Notes: a model not told the origin generated them from the letters alone. Numbered from the stretch's first letter, positions 39,947 to 49,684 are shown. The stretch is DNA of 60,000 nucleotides from Symsagittifera roscoffensis (GCF_963678635.1 NC_087067.1:18237639-18297638); one strand, 5' to 3'. Made by a program: numbers and translations.

Positions 39947-40029
39947 TGTAGCATGTTCGAGGGGTCTAAGCCACTGCATTCAGGGAGCAATATCTTCAGT
40001 TCAGTGGGTTCGAATCCCAAATCTGTCAG
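39947..40029 (+). pseudogene. tRNA-Leu pseudogene, V-type (loop TTCAGGG)
   Basis: Anticodon-stem 3' half AGCAA does not pair with CTGCA. The end is AAATCTGTCA. This is the first copy of a recurrent subtype. Confidence 0.65.
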
Positions 40030-40174
40030 AGAAAAAAGTTTTTTTTGGAGATTGTAGCCTCCATAGCCAATCACACTAATTGTAAGTTTTAGCGGTTCAG
40101 ATTACCAACAATGTTTGCAAAATGCAGAAGAAACAAAAATATTATCTGGAATAATTTAAAGATGAAGCCTAAAA

Positions 40175-40256
40175 GGCAGGATGGCCGAGTGGTCTAAGGC
40201 GCTGCGTGTAGGCCGCAGTAACTGCGGTTGCATGGGATCGGATCCCCCTTCTGTCA
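40175..40256 (+). pseudogene. tRNA-Leu pseudogene, TAG-type
   Basis: Loop TGTAGGC has G at position 33, where U is universal. The B box is degraded (GATCGGATCC). Confidence 0.6.
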
Positions 40257-40412
40257 AAGACAAAGATTTTATAATATTCTTCTTTCCCAAGCCAACCACA
40301 CTAGTTGCAACTAATGCCAATTCAAAGGAATTAAAGATTTTGCAATTTGCAGAATAAATAGAAAAATCTCCGGATTCAAAATTAATTAAAAAATTAGAGC
40401 ATGCGACTTAAA

Positions 40413-40494
40413 AGCAGCATGGCCGAGGGGTCTAAGCCGCTGCGTTCCAGTTGCAGTATTTTCGGATACGTGGGTTCGAAGCCCGCTCCTGTCA
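40413..40494 (+). pseudogene. tRNA-Leu pseudogene, CCA-type
   Basis: Loop TTCCAGT. Matches the copies at 38311-39335. Confidence 0.75.
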
Positions 40495-40648
40495 AAGAAA
40501 TTGGTTTTCTGAGAATTGAGTCCCCTAGCCAACCACACTGATAGCAAGTATTAGCAATTCAAAGTCCCAAAAATTTCTGCAACAAGCAGAATAAACAAAA
40601 CTAATCTGTGGATTGAAAATTACTTAATTTGTGAGTGATTGCTGTAAA

Positions 40649-40730
40649 GGCGGGATGGCCGAGGGGTCAAAGTCGCTGCGTTCAGGTCGCAGTATCTTGG
40701 GATGCGTGGTTTCGAATCCCACTCCTGTCA
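40649..40730 (+). pseudogene. tRNA-Leu pseudogene, CAG-type
   Basis: Loop TTCAGGT and acceptor end TCCTGTCA are good. The D-stem 3' half is GTC and the T stem is GTGGT/CCCAC. Confidence 0.55.
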
Positions 40731-40886
40731 AAGAAAAAGGTTTTTTGATATTTTAGTATCCCTAGCCAACCACACTAGTTGCAACTATTGCCAATTCAAA
40801 GGAACAAAAGATTTTGCAATTTGTTGATTAAACAAAAAGTTCTCCGGATTGAAAATTAATTAAAAAAGTAGAGCATGCCACTTAAA

Positions 40887-40968
40887 AGCAGCTTGGCCGA
40901 GGGGTCTAAGCCGCTGCGTTCCAGATGCAGGTTTTTCGGATACGTGGGTTCGAAGCCCGTTCCTGTCA
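40887..40968 (+). pseudogene. tRNA-Leu pseudogene, CCA-type
   Basis: Loop TTCCAGA. Starts AGCAGCTTGGCCGAGGGG. Near-identical to 41362. Confidence 0.7.
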
Positions 40969-41123
40969 AAGAAAGGGGTTTTCTGAGAATTGAGGCCCCC
41001 TAGCCAACCACACTGTTTGCAAAAATTAGCAATTCAAAGTCCCAAAAATTTCTGCAACAAGCAGAATAAACAAAACTAATCTGTAGATTGAAAATTACTT
41101 AATTTGTGAGTGATTGCTGTAAA

Positions 41124-41205
41124 GGCAGGATGGCCGAGGGGTCAAAGTCGCTGCGTTCAGGTCGCAGTATCTTGGGATGCGTGGTTTCGAATCCCACTCC
41201 TGTCA
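41124..41205 (+). pseudogene. tRNA-Leu pseudogene, CAG-type
   Basis: Near-identical to 40649. The CCA/CAG pair at 40887-41124 repeats the preceding pair. Confidence 0.55.
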
Positions 41206-41361
41206 AAGAAAAAGGTTTTTTGATATTTTAGTATCCCTAGCCAACCACACTAGTTGCAACTATTGCCAATTCAAAGGAACAAAAGATTTTGCAATTTGCT
41301 GATTAAACAAAAAGTTCTCCGGATTGAAAATTAATTAAAAAAGTAGAGCATGCCACTTAAA

Positions 41362-41443
41362 AGCAGCTTGGCCGAGGGGTCTAAGCCGCTGCGTTCCAGA
41401 TGCAGGTTTTTCCGATACGTGGGTTCGAAGCCCGTTCCTGTCA
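41362..41443 (+). pseudogene. tRNA-Leu pseudogene, CCA-type
   Basis: Loop TTCCAGA. The following unit lost its tRNA part (spacer jump at about 41576), so the next copy starts 346 bp later. Confidence 0.7.
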
Positions 41444-41707
41444 AAGAAAGGGGTTTTCTGAGAATTGAGGCCCCCTAGCCAACCACACTGTTTGCAAAAA
41501 TTAGCAATTCAAAGTCCCAAAAGTTTTTTTGCAACAAGCAGAATAAAGAAAACTAATCTCTGGATTGAAAATTACTTCTCCCTAGCCAAATACACTAATG
41601 GCGACTGTTGACAATTCAAAGGACTCAAAGATTTTGCAACATGCGGAACAAACAAAAATATTCTCTGGAGTGAAGATTAATTGAAAATTTTAAGCATAAA
41701 ATTTGAA

Positions 41708-41772
41708 TGCAGCATGTTCGAGTGGTCTAAACCGCTGCGTTCATGCCGAAGTATCGAATCCCTTATCTGTCA
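41708..41772 (+). pseudogene. short (65-nt) tRNA-Leu deletion derivative
   Basis: Same internal deletion as 39726 (TCATGCCGAAGTATCGAATC). Confidence 0.7.
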
Positions 41773-41928
41773 GAGAAAGAGGTTTTACAACATTTTAGTC
41801 TCCCTAGCCAACCACACTAATTGCGACTATTGGCAACTCAAAGGACTAGAAGTTTTTGCAACATGCGGAACAAACAAAAATTTTCTCTGGAGTGAAAATT
41901 AATTGAAAATTTAAGCATAAAGTTTGAA

Positions 41929-42010
41929 TGCAGCATGTTCGAGTAGTCTAAGCCGCTGCATTCAGGGAGCAATATCTTCAGTTTAGTGGTTTCGAATCCC
42001 AAATCTGTCA
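41929..42010 (+). pseudogene. tRNA-Leu pseudogene, V-type
   Basis: Loop TTCAGGG with non-pairing AGCAA. A box GTTCGAGTAGTC. Confidence 0.6.
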
Positions 42011-42165
42011 GAGAAATTTTTTTTTGAGATTATAGCCTCCATAGCCAATCACACTAATTGTATGTTTTGGCAGTTCAGATGACCAACAACGTTTGCAAAA
42101 TTCTAAAGAAACAAAAATATTCTCTGGATTGAATGTAGTTAAAATTTTAAAGAATTATCTTCATA

Positions 42166-42247
42166 GGCAGGATGGCTGAGTGGGCTAAGGCGCTGCGTTA
42201 AGGTCGCAGTATCTTCGGATGCTTGGGTTCGAATCCCACTCCTGTCA
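42166..42247 (+). tRNA. tRNA-Leu(AAG), near-intact
   Basis: Acceptor GGCAGGA/TCCTGTC, D-stem GCT/GGC and anticodon stem CTGCG/CGCAG with loop TTAAGGT all close. The T stem has one mismatch (TTGGG/CCCAC). It decodes CUU/CUC after A34 modification. Confidence 0.65.
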
Positions 42248-42404
42248 AAGACAAAGGTGTTATAATATTCTTCTTTCCCAAGCCAACCACACTAGTTGCA
42301 ACTAATGCCAATTTAAAGGAATAAAAGATTTTGCAATTTGCTGAATAAACAAGAAAAATCTCCAGATTGAAAATTAACTAAAAAATTAGAGCATTAGACG
42401 TAAG

Positions 42405-42486
42405 ATCAGAATGGCCGAGAGGTCTAAGCCGCTGCGTTCAAGATGCAGTATTTTCGGATTTGTGGGTTCGAAGCCCGCTCCTGTCA
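42405..42486 (+). pseudogene. tRNA-Leu pseudogene with CAA loop
   Basis: Loop TTCAAGA gives a Leu (UUG) anticodon, but D-stem GCC/GCC is broken and the acceptor mismatches. Derived from the CCA-type by change in the loop. Confidence 0.6.
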
Positions 42487-42643
42487 AAGAAAGGGGTTTT
42501 CTGAGAATTGAGGCCCCCTAGCCAACCACACTGTTTGCAAGTATTAGCAATTCAAAGTCTCAGAAGTTTTTGCAACAAGCAGAATAAACAGAACTAACCT
42601 CTGGATTAAAAATTAATTAAAGTTTTTGAGAGATTGCTTTAAA

Positions 42644-42725
42644 GGCAGGATGGCAGAGTGGACTAAGGCGCTGGGGTCAGGTCGCAGTGTCTTCGGATGC
42701 TTGGGTTCGAATCTCACTCCTGACT
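42644..42725 (+). pseudogene. tRNA-Leu pseudogene, CAG-type
   Basis: Anticodon stem CTGGG/CGCAG mismatched and loop GTCAGGT. D-stem GCA. Confidence 0.55.
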
Positions 42726-42882
42726 AAGAAAAAAGTCTTCTGAAATTTTAGTCTCCCTAGTCAAACACACTAATGGCGACTATTGGCAATTCAAAGGACT
42801 AAAAGATTTTGCAACATGCGGAATAAACAAAAATATTCATTGGAGTGAAAATTAATTGAAAATTTTAGGCATAAAATTTGAA

Positions 42883-42948
42883 TGCAGCATGTTCGAGTGG
42901 TCTAAGCCGCTGCGTTCATGCCGAAGTATCGAATCCCTATATCTGTCA
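42883..42948 (+). pseudogene. short tRNA-Leu deletion derivative
   Basis: Same deletion class as 39726, with one extra base (CCCTATATCTGTCA). Confidence 0.7.
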
Positions 42949-43104
42949 GAGAAAGATGTTTTATAATATTTTAGTCTCCCTAGCCAAACACACTAATTGC
43001 GACTATTGGCAACTCAAAGGACTAGAAGTTTTTGCAACATGCGGAACAAACAAAAATTTTCTCTGGACTGAAAATTAATTGAAAATTTAAGCGTAAAATT
43101 TGAA

Positions 43105-43186
43105 TGCAGCATGTTCGAGTGGTCTGAGCCGCTGCATTCAGGGAGCAATATCTTCAGTTTAGTGGGTTCGAATCCCAAATCTGTCA
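43105..43186 (+). pseudogene. tRNA-Leu pseudogene, V-type
   Basis: Loop TTCAGGG, good B box GGGTTCGAATCCC, non-pairing anticodon stem. Confidence 0.6.
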
Positions 43187-43323
43187 GAGAAGAAAGTTTT
43201 TTTGAGATTATAGCCCCCATAGACAATCACACTAATTGTAAGTTTTAGCGGTTCAGATTACCTACAATGTTTGCAAAATGCAGAAGAATATTATCTCGAA
43301 TAATTTAAAGAATAAGCTTTGAA

Positions 43324-43405
43324 GGCAGGATGGCCGAGTGGTCTAAGGCGCTGCGTGTAGGCCGCAGTATCTGCGGATGCGTGGGATCGAATCCAACTTC
43401 TGTCA
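43324..43405 (+). pseudogene. tRNA-Leu pseudogene, TAG-type
   Basis: Good acceptor, D and anticodon stems, but loop TGTAGGC lacks U33 and the T-loop is ATCGAAT. Confidence 0.5.
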
Positions 43406-43561
43406 AAGACAAAGGGTTTATAATATTCTTCTTTCCCAAGCCAACCACACTTGTTGCAACTAATGCCAATTCAAAGGAATTAAAGATTTTGCAATTTGCA
43501 GAATAAATAGAAAAATCTCCGGATTGAAAATTAACTAAAAAAATAGAGCATTAGACTTAAC

Positions 43562-43643
43562 AGCAGAATGGCCGAGAGGTCTAAGCCGCTGCGTTCCAGA
43601 TGCAGTATTTTCGGATTCGTGGGATCGAATCGCACATCTGTGA
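43562..43643 (+). pseudogene. tRNA-Leu pseudogene, CCA-type
   Basis: Loop TTCCAGA. The 3' end ATCTGTGA is degraded and the B box is GGATCGAATCG. Confidence 0.6.
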
Positions 43644-43797
43644 GAGAAAAAGGTTTTCTGAGATAGCATCCATAGCCAATCCCACTATTTGTAAATTTTG
43701 GCAGTTCAGATGACCAACAACGTTTGGAAAATGCAGAAGAAACAATAAATTCTCCGGATTGAAAATTAATTTAAAAAAATTAGAGCATTAGACTTAC

Positions 43798-43879
43798 AGC
43801 AGCATGGCCGAGGGGTCTAAGCCGCTGCTTTCTAGATGCAGTATTTTCGGATACGTGGGTTCGAAGCCCGCTCCTGTCA
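43798..43879 (+). pseudogene. tRNA-Leu pseudogene with CTA loop
   Basis: Loop TTCTAGA gives an apparent anticodon complementary to UAG, but the anticodon stem CTGCT/TGCAG and the D-stem are mismatched. It should not be read as a suppressor. Confidence 0.6.
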
Positions 43880-44036
43880 AAGAAAGGGTTTTTTTGAGAA
43901 TTGAGTCCCCTTAGCCAACCACACTTAATGCAAGTGTTAGCAATTTTAAATCCCAAAAATTTTTGCAACAAGCAGAATAAACAAAAATAATCTCTGGATG
44001 GAAAATTACTTAAAGTTTTTGAAAGGTTGCTGTAAA

Positions 44037-44118
44037 AGAAGGATGGCCGAGTGGTGTAAGGGGCTGCGTTCAGGTCGCAGTATCTTCGGATGCGTGGGTT
44101 CGAAGCCCACTCCTGAGA
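44037..44118 (+). pseudogene. tRNA-Leu pseudogene, CAG-type
   Basis: Anticodon arm and T arm are intact (loop TTCAGGT). The acceptor AGAAGGA/TCCTGAG and D-stem GCC/GGG are mismatched. Confidence 0.5.
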
Positions 44119-44274
44119 AAGGAAAAGGTTTTCTGATATTTTAGTCTCCCTAGCCAACCACACTAATGGCGACTGTTGGCAATTCAAAGGAGTAAAAGAT
44201 TTTGCAACATGAAAAACAAACAAAAATTTTCTCTGGATCGAAAAATAATTCAAAAATTAAAGGTCAAACTTAAA

Positions 44275-44339
44275 AGTAGCATGGTCGAGTGGTCTAAGCA
44301 GCTGCGTTCATGCCGAAGTATCGAATCCCATATCTGTCA
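44275..44339 (+). pseudogene. short (65-nt) tRNA-Leu deletion derivative
   Basis: Same deletion as 39726. Very close to the copy at 45078. Confidence 0.7.
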
Positions 44340-44496
44340 GAGAAAGGGGTTTTGTAATATTTTAGTCTCCCTAGCCAACCACACTAATTGCGACTATTGG
44401 CAATTCAAAGGACTAGAAGGTTTTGCAACATGCGGAACAAACAAAAATGTTCCACGCATTGAAAATTACTTAAAGTTTTTGAAAGTTTGCAGTAAC

Positions 44497-44578
44497 GGCA
44501 GGATGGCCGAGTGGTCTAAGGCGCTGCGTTCAGTACGGAGTATCAAAGCAAGCGTGTGTTCGAATCCAACTCCTGTCA
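44497..44578 (+). pseudogene. tRNA-Leu(CAG)-like, damaged
   Basis: Acceptor and D stems are intact. The anticodon stem has a G-G mismatch (CTGCG/CGGAG) and the T stem GTGTG/CCAAC has two. Confidence 0.45.
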
Positions 44579-44734
44579 AAGAAAAACTTTTTCTAATATT
44601 TTAGTCTCCCTAGCCAACCACACTAATGGCGACTGTTGGCAATTTAAAGGACTAAAAGATTTTGCAACAAGCAGAACAAACAAAAAAGTCTCTGGATTGA
44701 AAATTAATTTAAAAATTAGACCATTAGACTTAAA

Positions 44735-44816
44735 AGCAGCATGGCCGAGGGGTCTAAGCCGCTGCGTTCCAGATGCAGTATTTTCGGATTCGTGGGTTCA
44801 AAGACCGCTCCTGTCA
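44735..44816 (+). pseudogene. tRNA-Leu pseudogene, CCA-type
   Basis: Loop TTCCAGA. B box altered to GGGTTCAAAGACC. It is followed by the same spacer jump (about 44945) as after 41362. Confidence 0.65.
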
Positions 44817-45077
44817 AAGAAAGTTTTTTTTTGAGAATTGAGTCCCCCTAGCCAACCACAATGATTGCAAGTTTTAGCAATTCAAAGTCCCAGAAATTTT
44901 TGCATCAAGCAGAATAAACAAAACTAATCTCTGGATTGAAAATTACTTCTCCCTAGCCAAATACACTAATGGCGACTGTTGACAATTCAAAGGACTCAAA
45001 GATTTTGCAACATGAAAAACAAACAAAAATTTTCTCTGGGTCGAAAAATATTTCGAAATTTTAAGATCAAACTTAAA

Positions 45078-45142
45078 AGTAGGATGGTCGAGTGGTCTAA
45101 GCAGCTGCGTTCATGCCGAAGTATCGAATCCCATATCTGTCA
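45078..45142 (+). pseudogene. short (65-nt) tRNA-Leu deletion derivative
   Basis: Same deletion class as 39726; flanks duplicate those of 44275. Confidence 0.7.
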
Positions 45143-45299
45143 GAGAAAGGGGTTTTATAATATTTTAGTCTCCCTAGCCAACCACACTAATTGCGACTAT
45201 TGGCAATTCAAAGGACAAGAAGGTTTTGCAACATGCGGAACAAACAAAAATATTCTCTGGAGTGAAAATTAATTGAAAAATTTAAGCATAAATTTTGAT

Positions 45300-45381
45300 A
45301 GCAGCATGTTCGAGTGGTCTAAGCCACTGCGTTCAGTGAGAATTATCTTCAGATTAGTGGGTTCGAAAACTACATCTGTCA
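45300..45381 (+). pseudogene. tRNA-Leu pseudogene, V-type
   Basis: Loop TTCAGTG with non-pairing AGAAT. T arm degraded (GGTTCGAAAACTAC). Confidence 0.55.
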
Positions 45382-45538
45382 GAGAAAAAGATCTTGTGAC
45401 AGTATAGCCTCCAGAGCCAATCACACTAATTGTAAGTTTTGGCAGTTCAGATGACCAGCAACGTTTGCAAAATGCAGAAGAAACAAAAATGATCTCTGGA
45501 TTGAAAAGTAGTTAAAATTTTAAAGAATAAGCGTTATA

Positions 45539-45620
45539 GGCATGATGGCCGAGTGGTCTAAGGCGCTGCGTTTAGGCCGCAGTATCTTCGGATGCGTGGG
45601 TTCGAATCCCACTCCTGTCA
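45539..45620 (+). tRNA. tRNA-Leu(TAG), near-intact, abutting the retrotransposon
   Basis: D, anticodon (loop TTTAGGC) and T arms are fully paired. The acceptor GGCATGA/TCCTGTC has one mismatch. The usual downstream A-rich/T-run spacer is absent, because the retroelement sequence begins at the base after the discriminator. The Pol III terminator is therefore lost. Confidence 0.65.
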
Positions 45621-45675
45621 ATCCGAGGCCATTTGTTTGTTGGTGATAAGTGGTCGAGCGGGCCTCTGCCACTTG
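45621..45675 (-). pseudogene. integrase fragment after an in-frame stop, cut at the tRNA junction
   Basis: After the TAA at 45676-45678 the same frame continues with STTYH and TNGL, the conserved strand before the catalytic Glu helix. It then ends at the junction at 45620/45621. Confidence 0.7.
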
Positions 45676-47406
45676 TTACCTCTTCATTAACTCCTTCGTG
45701 AGATTACCCACGAATTCTTTGCCATTGTCTGATTGGAATGTGATGGGGCAGCCGTGTCTCGCTATCCATACATTTATCAGGTGATCGCACGTTTCTTCCG
45801 CTGATGCTGTCATGCATGGTGCTGCCTCTGCGTACTTCGTGAAAGGATCAATCATTACCAGCACTTGGTTGTAGCCCGTGGCTGTCATACATATCTTCTG
45901 ATGATCAATTTGCACCACCTCGCTGAACCCTGATGATTCTTTTGACTGCAGGGGGAACCTCAATTTCCTGGGGTCCTTTGCCTGTTGACACGACAAGCAT
46001 GCAGATATCCACTTTTCACAGGGCTTCTGCAAACCAGGCCATTCGAATTGTTTCTGTATCCTGTTGTACAATTTGTCCACGCCTTGATGGCCCATCTGAT
46101 CTTGTGAACGAAAAAGCAATTCGGTCTGATACAACTGCGGTAACGCTATTGAATTATATTTGTAAAGGACCTTGTCCTCTTCTTTGCGCTTACATGCCAC
46201 GATCCCGTTTTTGTTCAAGTACAACAAATCATTTCTCTTCAGATCAAATTGCTTCAAGATCTTAAAGCTGTCTTCCCCTAGATCTTCTTTGTCAGGTGCT
46301 CCGTTCTCGATCCATCTCTTTAGATTGCTCGTCATTCTATCATTTCGTTGAGCCCTTGATAGATCCGACAGCCGGTACATGGCTTTCAGATAAGTCTTTA
46401 CCACGTTCAATTGTCCGCTTATTATCTCTGGGGCATGGGCATCATCCATCAAATTGACACACCATATCTTCTTTAAAGGTGTTGCTTCCTGCACTGATGG
46501 TTCCAGGTTGGTACGGACAACCGTAGCATGCGGAAGTAATCTGGTTGGACGTTTCGACGCTGCTCTCAGTTCAAGCTCATCCGCGGCATTATCCACTACA
46601 GTGCCCTCCTCATCGGAGATATACCTGTCTCTGTCCGGGTCCTGATGCATTTCCAACCGGCGCTGTTTCCATTCCACTAACAAGGAATGAATCGCAATCT
46701 CCGAGACATCAGAATTCGAAGTAGTTTCCGACGTATTCTCCCAGGACTGAGTCCTGGAGTCATCACTCGAGCCGGTGGATTCTACATCATTATACTCTGT
46801 GATGTTTCTTGTCTGTGATGTTTCTCGACTCCCCGGACAAAATTCTGCCTCTTGGTCGCTTTGCATTGTCTCCCCGGACAAGTCGTCCTGTCCGGGCCCG
46901 AAAGCGCATGACTCCCCGGACAATGTCTCGTCCCCAGATGAGCTGTCCGAGCACGGCTCGTACTCTTCTTTTGCCTCTGTGAATTGAATTTTTCTCGTCA
47001 CGCTGGATTCTGACTTGACCCTGACTTCCTCAGTGGTTTGGACATTGGTTGCTTCCCTATGTTCCGTGTACGAAGTCCTCAACAAGACATCCTTCGGCAT
47101 CGAGTTCACTAGCTGGTTCACTATCGACCGGCAGTCCCGTACAACATCCCAACTCCGGATGGTCACCGGCCTTTTCTCTGTTATTTTAGTGATGGTAAAC
47201 CGCTGCATGGTCTCCATCCACTCATGATCATGCCGTTCAACCTCTCTGTCTAGTAGGTCACGGAGTTTCAACGTGACATCCGGTGCCACGTTCACCGTCT
47301 CGTTCAGTAGGGCTATGCTGTTGATACCCAGCCTGGTCAGTTCTTTTTGAACGAGGTTTGATTGAACTAGCAAAATCAATGGAACCGGATCACCTTTCGC
47401 CAACAA
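45676..47406 (-). pseudogene. retrotransposon integrase with long acidic linker
   Basis: A 576-codon frame. The first 150 residues continue from RNase H. Residues of about 150-300 are a Ser/Asp/Glu-rich low-complexity linker with repeated SGE motifs. The zinc-binding HHCC module follows (MGHQGVDK, then CEKWISACLSCQQAK), and then the catalytic core with VVQIDHQ (first Asp) and FQSDNGKEF (second Asp). The third catalytic residue is missing because of truncation. Integrase normally joins the element cDNA to host DNA; this copy cannot. Confidence 0.88.
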
Positions 47407-47408
47407 TT

Positions 47409-48273
47409 TTATCTCAGCAGCCGTCTCCGCAGGAAGTTCAGGGTATCTGGTATAGGGTTCCCAGATTTGTCAAGCCACCTGGTGAGAGGCAGTTTGTCGT
47501 ACGTCTCCTTGTCCAGGAATGAAAATCTATCTTTGATCTCCGCTTGGCTGCCCTGCCTCTCTTCTAGTCGCTCATAAAATTCTGTCTTTTTTGCTGAGGC
47601 TGTCGGCATTCTGCTGTTTGTCACGAGTTCGATGCTCTATGATGATGTGGTTTCCGCCCAGACGCACGATCCAATGACCAATATGGCTTTGGTCAATTGA
47701 ATAGGTCTTCAGCCAGGCAAGAGCACGAGTATCCACGCGCAACTTGAAGGGAGCACTCCCTAAGTGGGCCCTGTATTTCTCAACGAAAGTGATCACCGCC
47801 AACATCTCCGCCTTTGGTGCACCATGCTTCATTTCAGTGTCGCTCAGGACTTTACTTCCATAGGATATTGGTCGGAGAACAGTTCTCCCGTTCCACTCTT
47901 GTTCTTGGTGAAGTATGCCCGATATCGCAACCACTGATGCGTCCCTGTCTAACACGAACTTCCCCTTCTCTGTCGGCATGCCGAGGACCGGAGCCTCGCA
48001 AAGTTTGCGCTTAATATTCTCAAAGGAGACCTGAGCCTCGTCCGTCCAACTGAATTTTTTGCCTTTATTCCGCATCAGCTTCTGCATGGGGTATATCTTG
48101 TCAGCATACCCTTTGATAAACTCTCGGTAGTAGTTAGCGAATCCGAGGAAGCTCATCAGTTGCGTGTCGGCCTTCGGCGCTTTCCATGTCAACACCGCTT
48201 CAACCGCTTCGAGATCTGGTCTGACCCCGTGTTTATCCACAAGGCGGCCCAGAAACTTGATTGAGTCTATCAA
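47409..48273 (-). pseudogene. reverse transcriptase connection and RNase H, frameshifted
   Basis: The frame 48273-47572 has FLGRLVDKHGVRPD, then FLGFANYYREFI (thumb/connection), then VLDRDASVVAISGILHQ (the RNase H DAS motif) and HRTRDKQQNADSLS, the RNase H end. A frameshift moves the frame to 47624-47409 (TEFYERLEERQ, LTRWLDKSGNPIP). A second shift leads into the integrase frame. Confidence 0.88.
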
Positions 48274-48294
48274 GTTTTCGCACTTTGAAGGTTT

Positions 48295-49123
48295 TCACTT
48301 CAACTTCAGACCCGCTTGCTTCATGCAACCAAAGATCTCGTCTAGTCTCCTTATATGGTCCTCCAGCGTTGGTGTTGCGATGACTACATCATCAACGTAA
48401 CACATTTTCAGGTTGCCATACTTTTTAGTTAAATTCGTGAGTGCCTGAGCCATTAATCGTTGGAACGTAGGCGTCGCATTGCATAGTCCAAACGGCATTC
48501 TTTTCCGCTGGTTTAGCCCCAGTTCGCACGCAAAGCCTGTCTTCTCTCAATCCTGTTTTCTGAGGGGCACCTGCCAGAACGCAGAGCCCAAATGCAGCGT
48601 CGTGAAAATCTTTGCATCTCCTAACTTGGAGAGGCTCTCGTCGATGCGGGGGATCGGTTATGCGTCCTTTATCGTTACTGCATTCAGGTAGCGGAAGTCA
48701 CAACAAAACCTAAATTGCCCCTTTCTTTTTTGCCATGACCACGCCGCAAGCCCACTGGGACTTCGACGGTTCGATCAAGTCATACTCCATTAACATTTCA
48801 ATTTCTTTTCTGCACTCTTCGGATTTGTGTGTGGTCATTCTCCTTGCCCCTTCCCTGTGAGGTACCGAGCCCTCTTCTATTTCAATCTCATGTTCGGCAA
48901 AAATGCAGCGATCTATATTGGCCTTATGTTTCGAAAAAACGTCTGCGATCCGATTTAACACCGCTCTGAGTGAGTCTAGTTCCTTATTCGATCTTTTGAC
49001 TTTTAGATGCTCTATCTCCGGTAGGACTGGCTTGTTCGCTGCTAATTCAGTTTCTGTCGGTCTCTCAGGAAAATTTGAACAACTAGACAGCCCATTGTCT
49101 CTCTCTGACTTCATTGAAAACAA
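48295..49123 (-). pseudogene. reverse transcriptase fingers and palm, broken
   Basis: The frame 49123-48710 carries the fingers region (ADVFSKHKANIDRC, PSKSQWACGVVMAKKKG). A frameshift and at least two stops follow in 48709-48499. There the first catalytic Asp of the palm is replaced by His (codon at 48592-48594, minus strand). The frame 48498-48295 holds MPFGLCNATPTFQRL and the YVDD active-site box. A TGA stop at 48295 separates it from the next segment in the same frame. Confidence 0.88.
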
Positions 49124-49207
49124 TTTTTTGAAGGTTTCAATTCACTTATCCTATTTAGTATGCCTTATTGGTTGGCATGTAAAGGACACTTAGTTACGTC
49201 AAAACTC

Positions 49208-49669
49208 TTAAAGTTCTCCACACTCTGATAGTCTGTGTTCAGAAGCAATGCGTGCGTAGTCAAGCTTCTTTCCTCGTTGTATCGTCACCGTGGTTGCCTC
49301 TGTGTTCAACAACACAATCACACACAGTCCGCTTGAGGGGCACCTGCCAAGGTAGATCCGACCTACCTGGTCAGCTGCAACAGTCACGTGAGCTTTAGTG
49401 TAAATGTTAATTCCATCCACGTTCATCAAAATCGGATATGGGCCATGGACTTCGATGTGATGTCCATCTACTTTCATTAGTCTTGGACTCCCTGTTGTGA
49501 GCAACGCTCGCACTGCCCTAGAGTCCAACTTGGGATCCTTCTCTCTCAAGTAGTCCGCGTAGATGTCTAGGTGTACTAGCGTGATCTCCGACGGCTCGCT
49601 CAACTTTTTCACCACTTGATGGCCCGCGACCGATATGATCGACCTTGTTTTCGTCCCTTCTCGTGTCAT
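49208..49669 (-). pseudogene. retrotransposon aspartic protease, catalytic Asp lost
   Basis: A 153-codon frame. The expected LLDTGSP active-site box reads LLTTGSP (about 49490-49510), so the catalytic Asp is now Thr. The later HVTVAADQVGRIYLGR fits the second half of a retropepsin. It is in frame with the preceding gag-end ORF across a single TAG stop. Confidence 0.65.
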
Positions 49670-49684
49670 ACCGAAGGTCTTCCG

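Larger units (their letters stand above)
38311..45620 (+). repeat. tandem tRNA-Leu array, plus strand, about 31 units
   Basis: Unit length is about 237 bp (about 221 where the tRNA part is the 65-nt form). Each unit has a tRNA-Leu-like segment and a spacer containing CTAGCCAACCACACTA, TTGGCAATTCAAAGGAC, AAAGATTTTGCAACATGC and CTGGATTGAAAATTA. Subtype order is not random: the series short, V, TAG or AAG, CCA/CAA, CAG recurs at 39726, 41708 and 42883. Two identical spacer deletions (about 41576 and 44945) show duplication of larger blocks. Confidence 0.93.

Noticed and set aside
43798-43879. Amber suppressor tRNA
   Set aside because: The CTA loop sits on a mismatched anticodon stem and broken D-stem, so function is unlikely.
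38311-44816. CCA-anticodon copies as tRNA-Trp genes
   Set aside because: They have the long variable arm of tRNA-Leu, a D-stem that cannot pair and acceptor mismatches. They are Leu-derived pseudogenes.
38311-45620. CRISPR-like array of regular repeats and spacers
   Set aside because: Repeats are 82-nt tRNA-Leu segments with conserved, not unique, spacers, in a eukaryotic genome with spliced genes.
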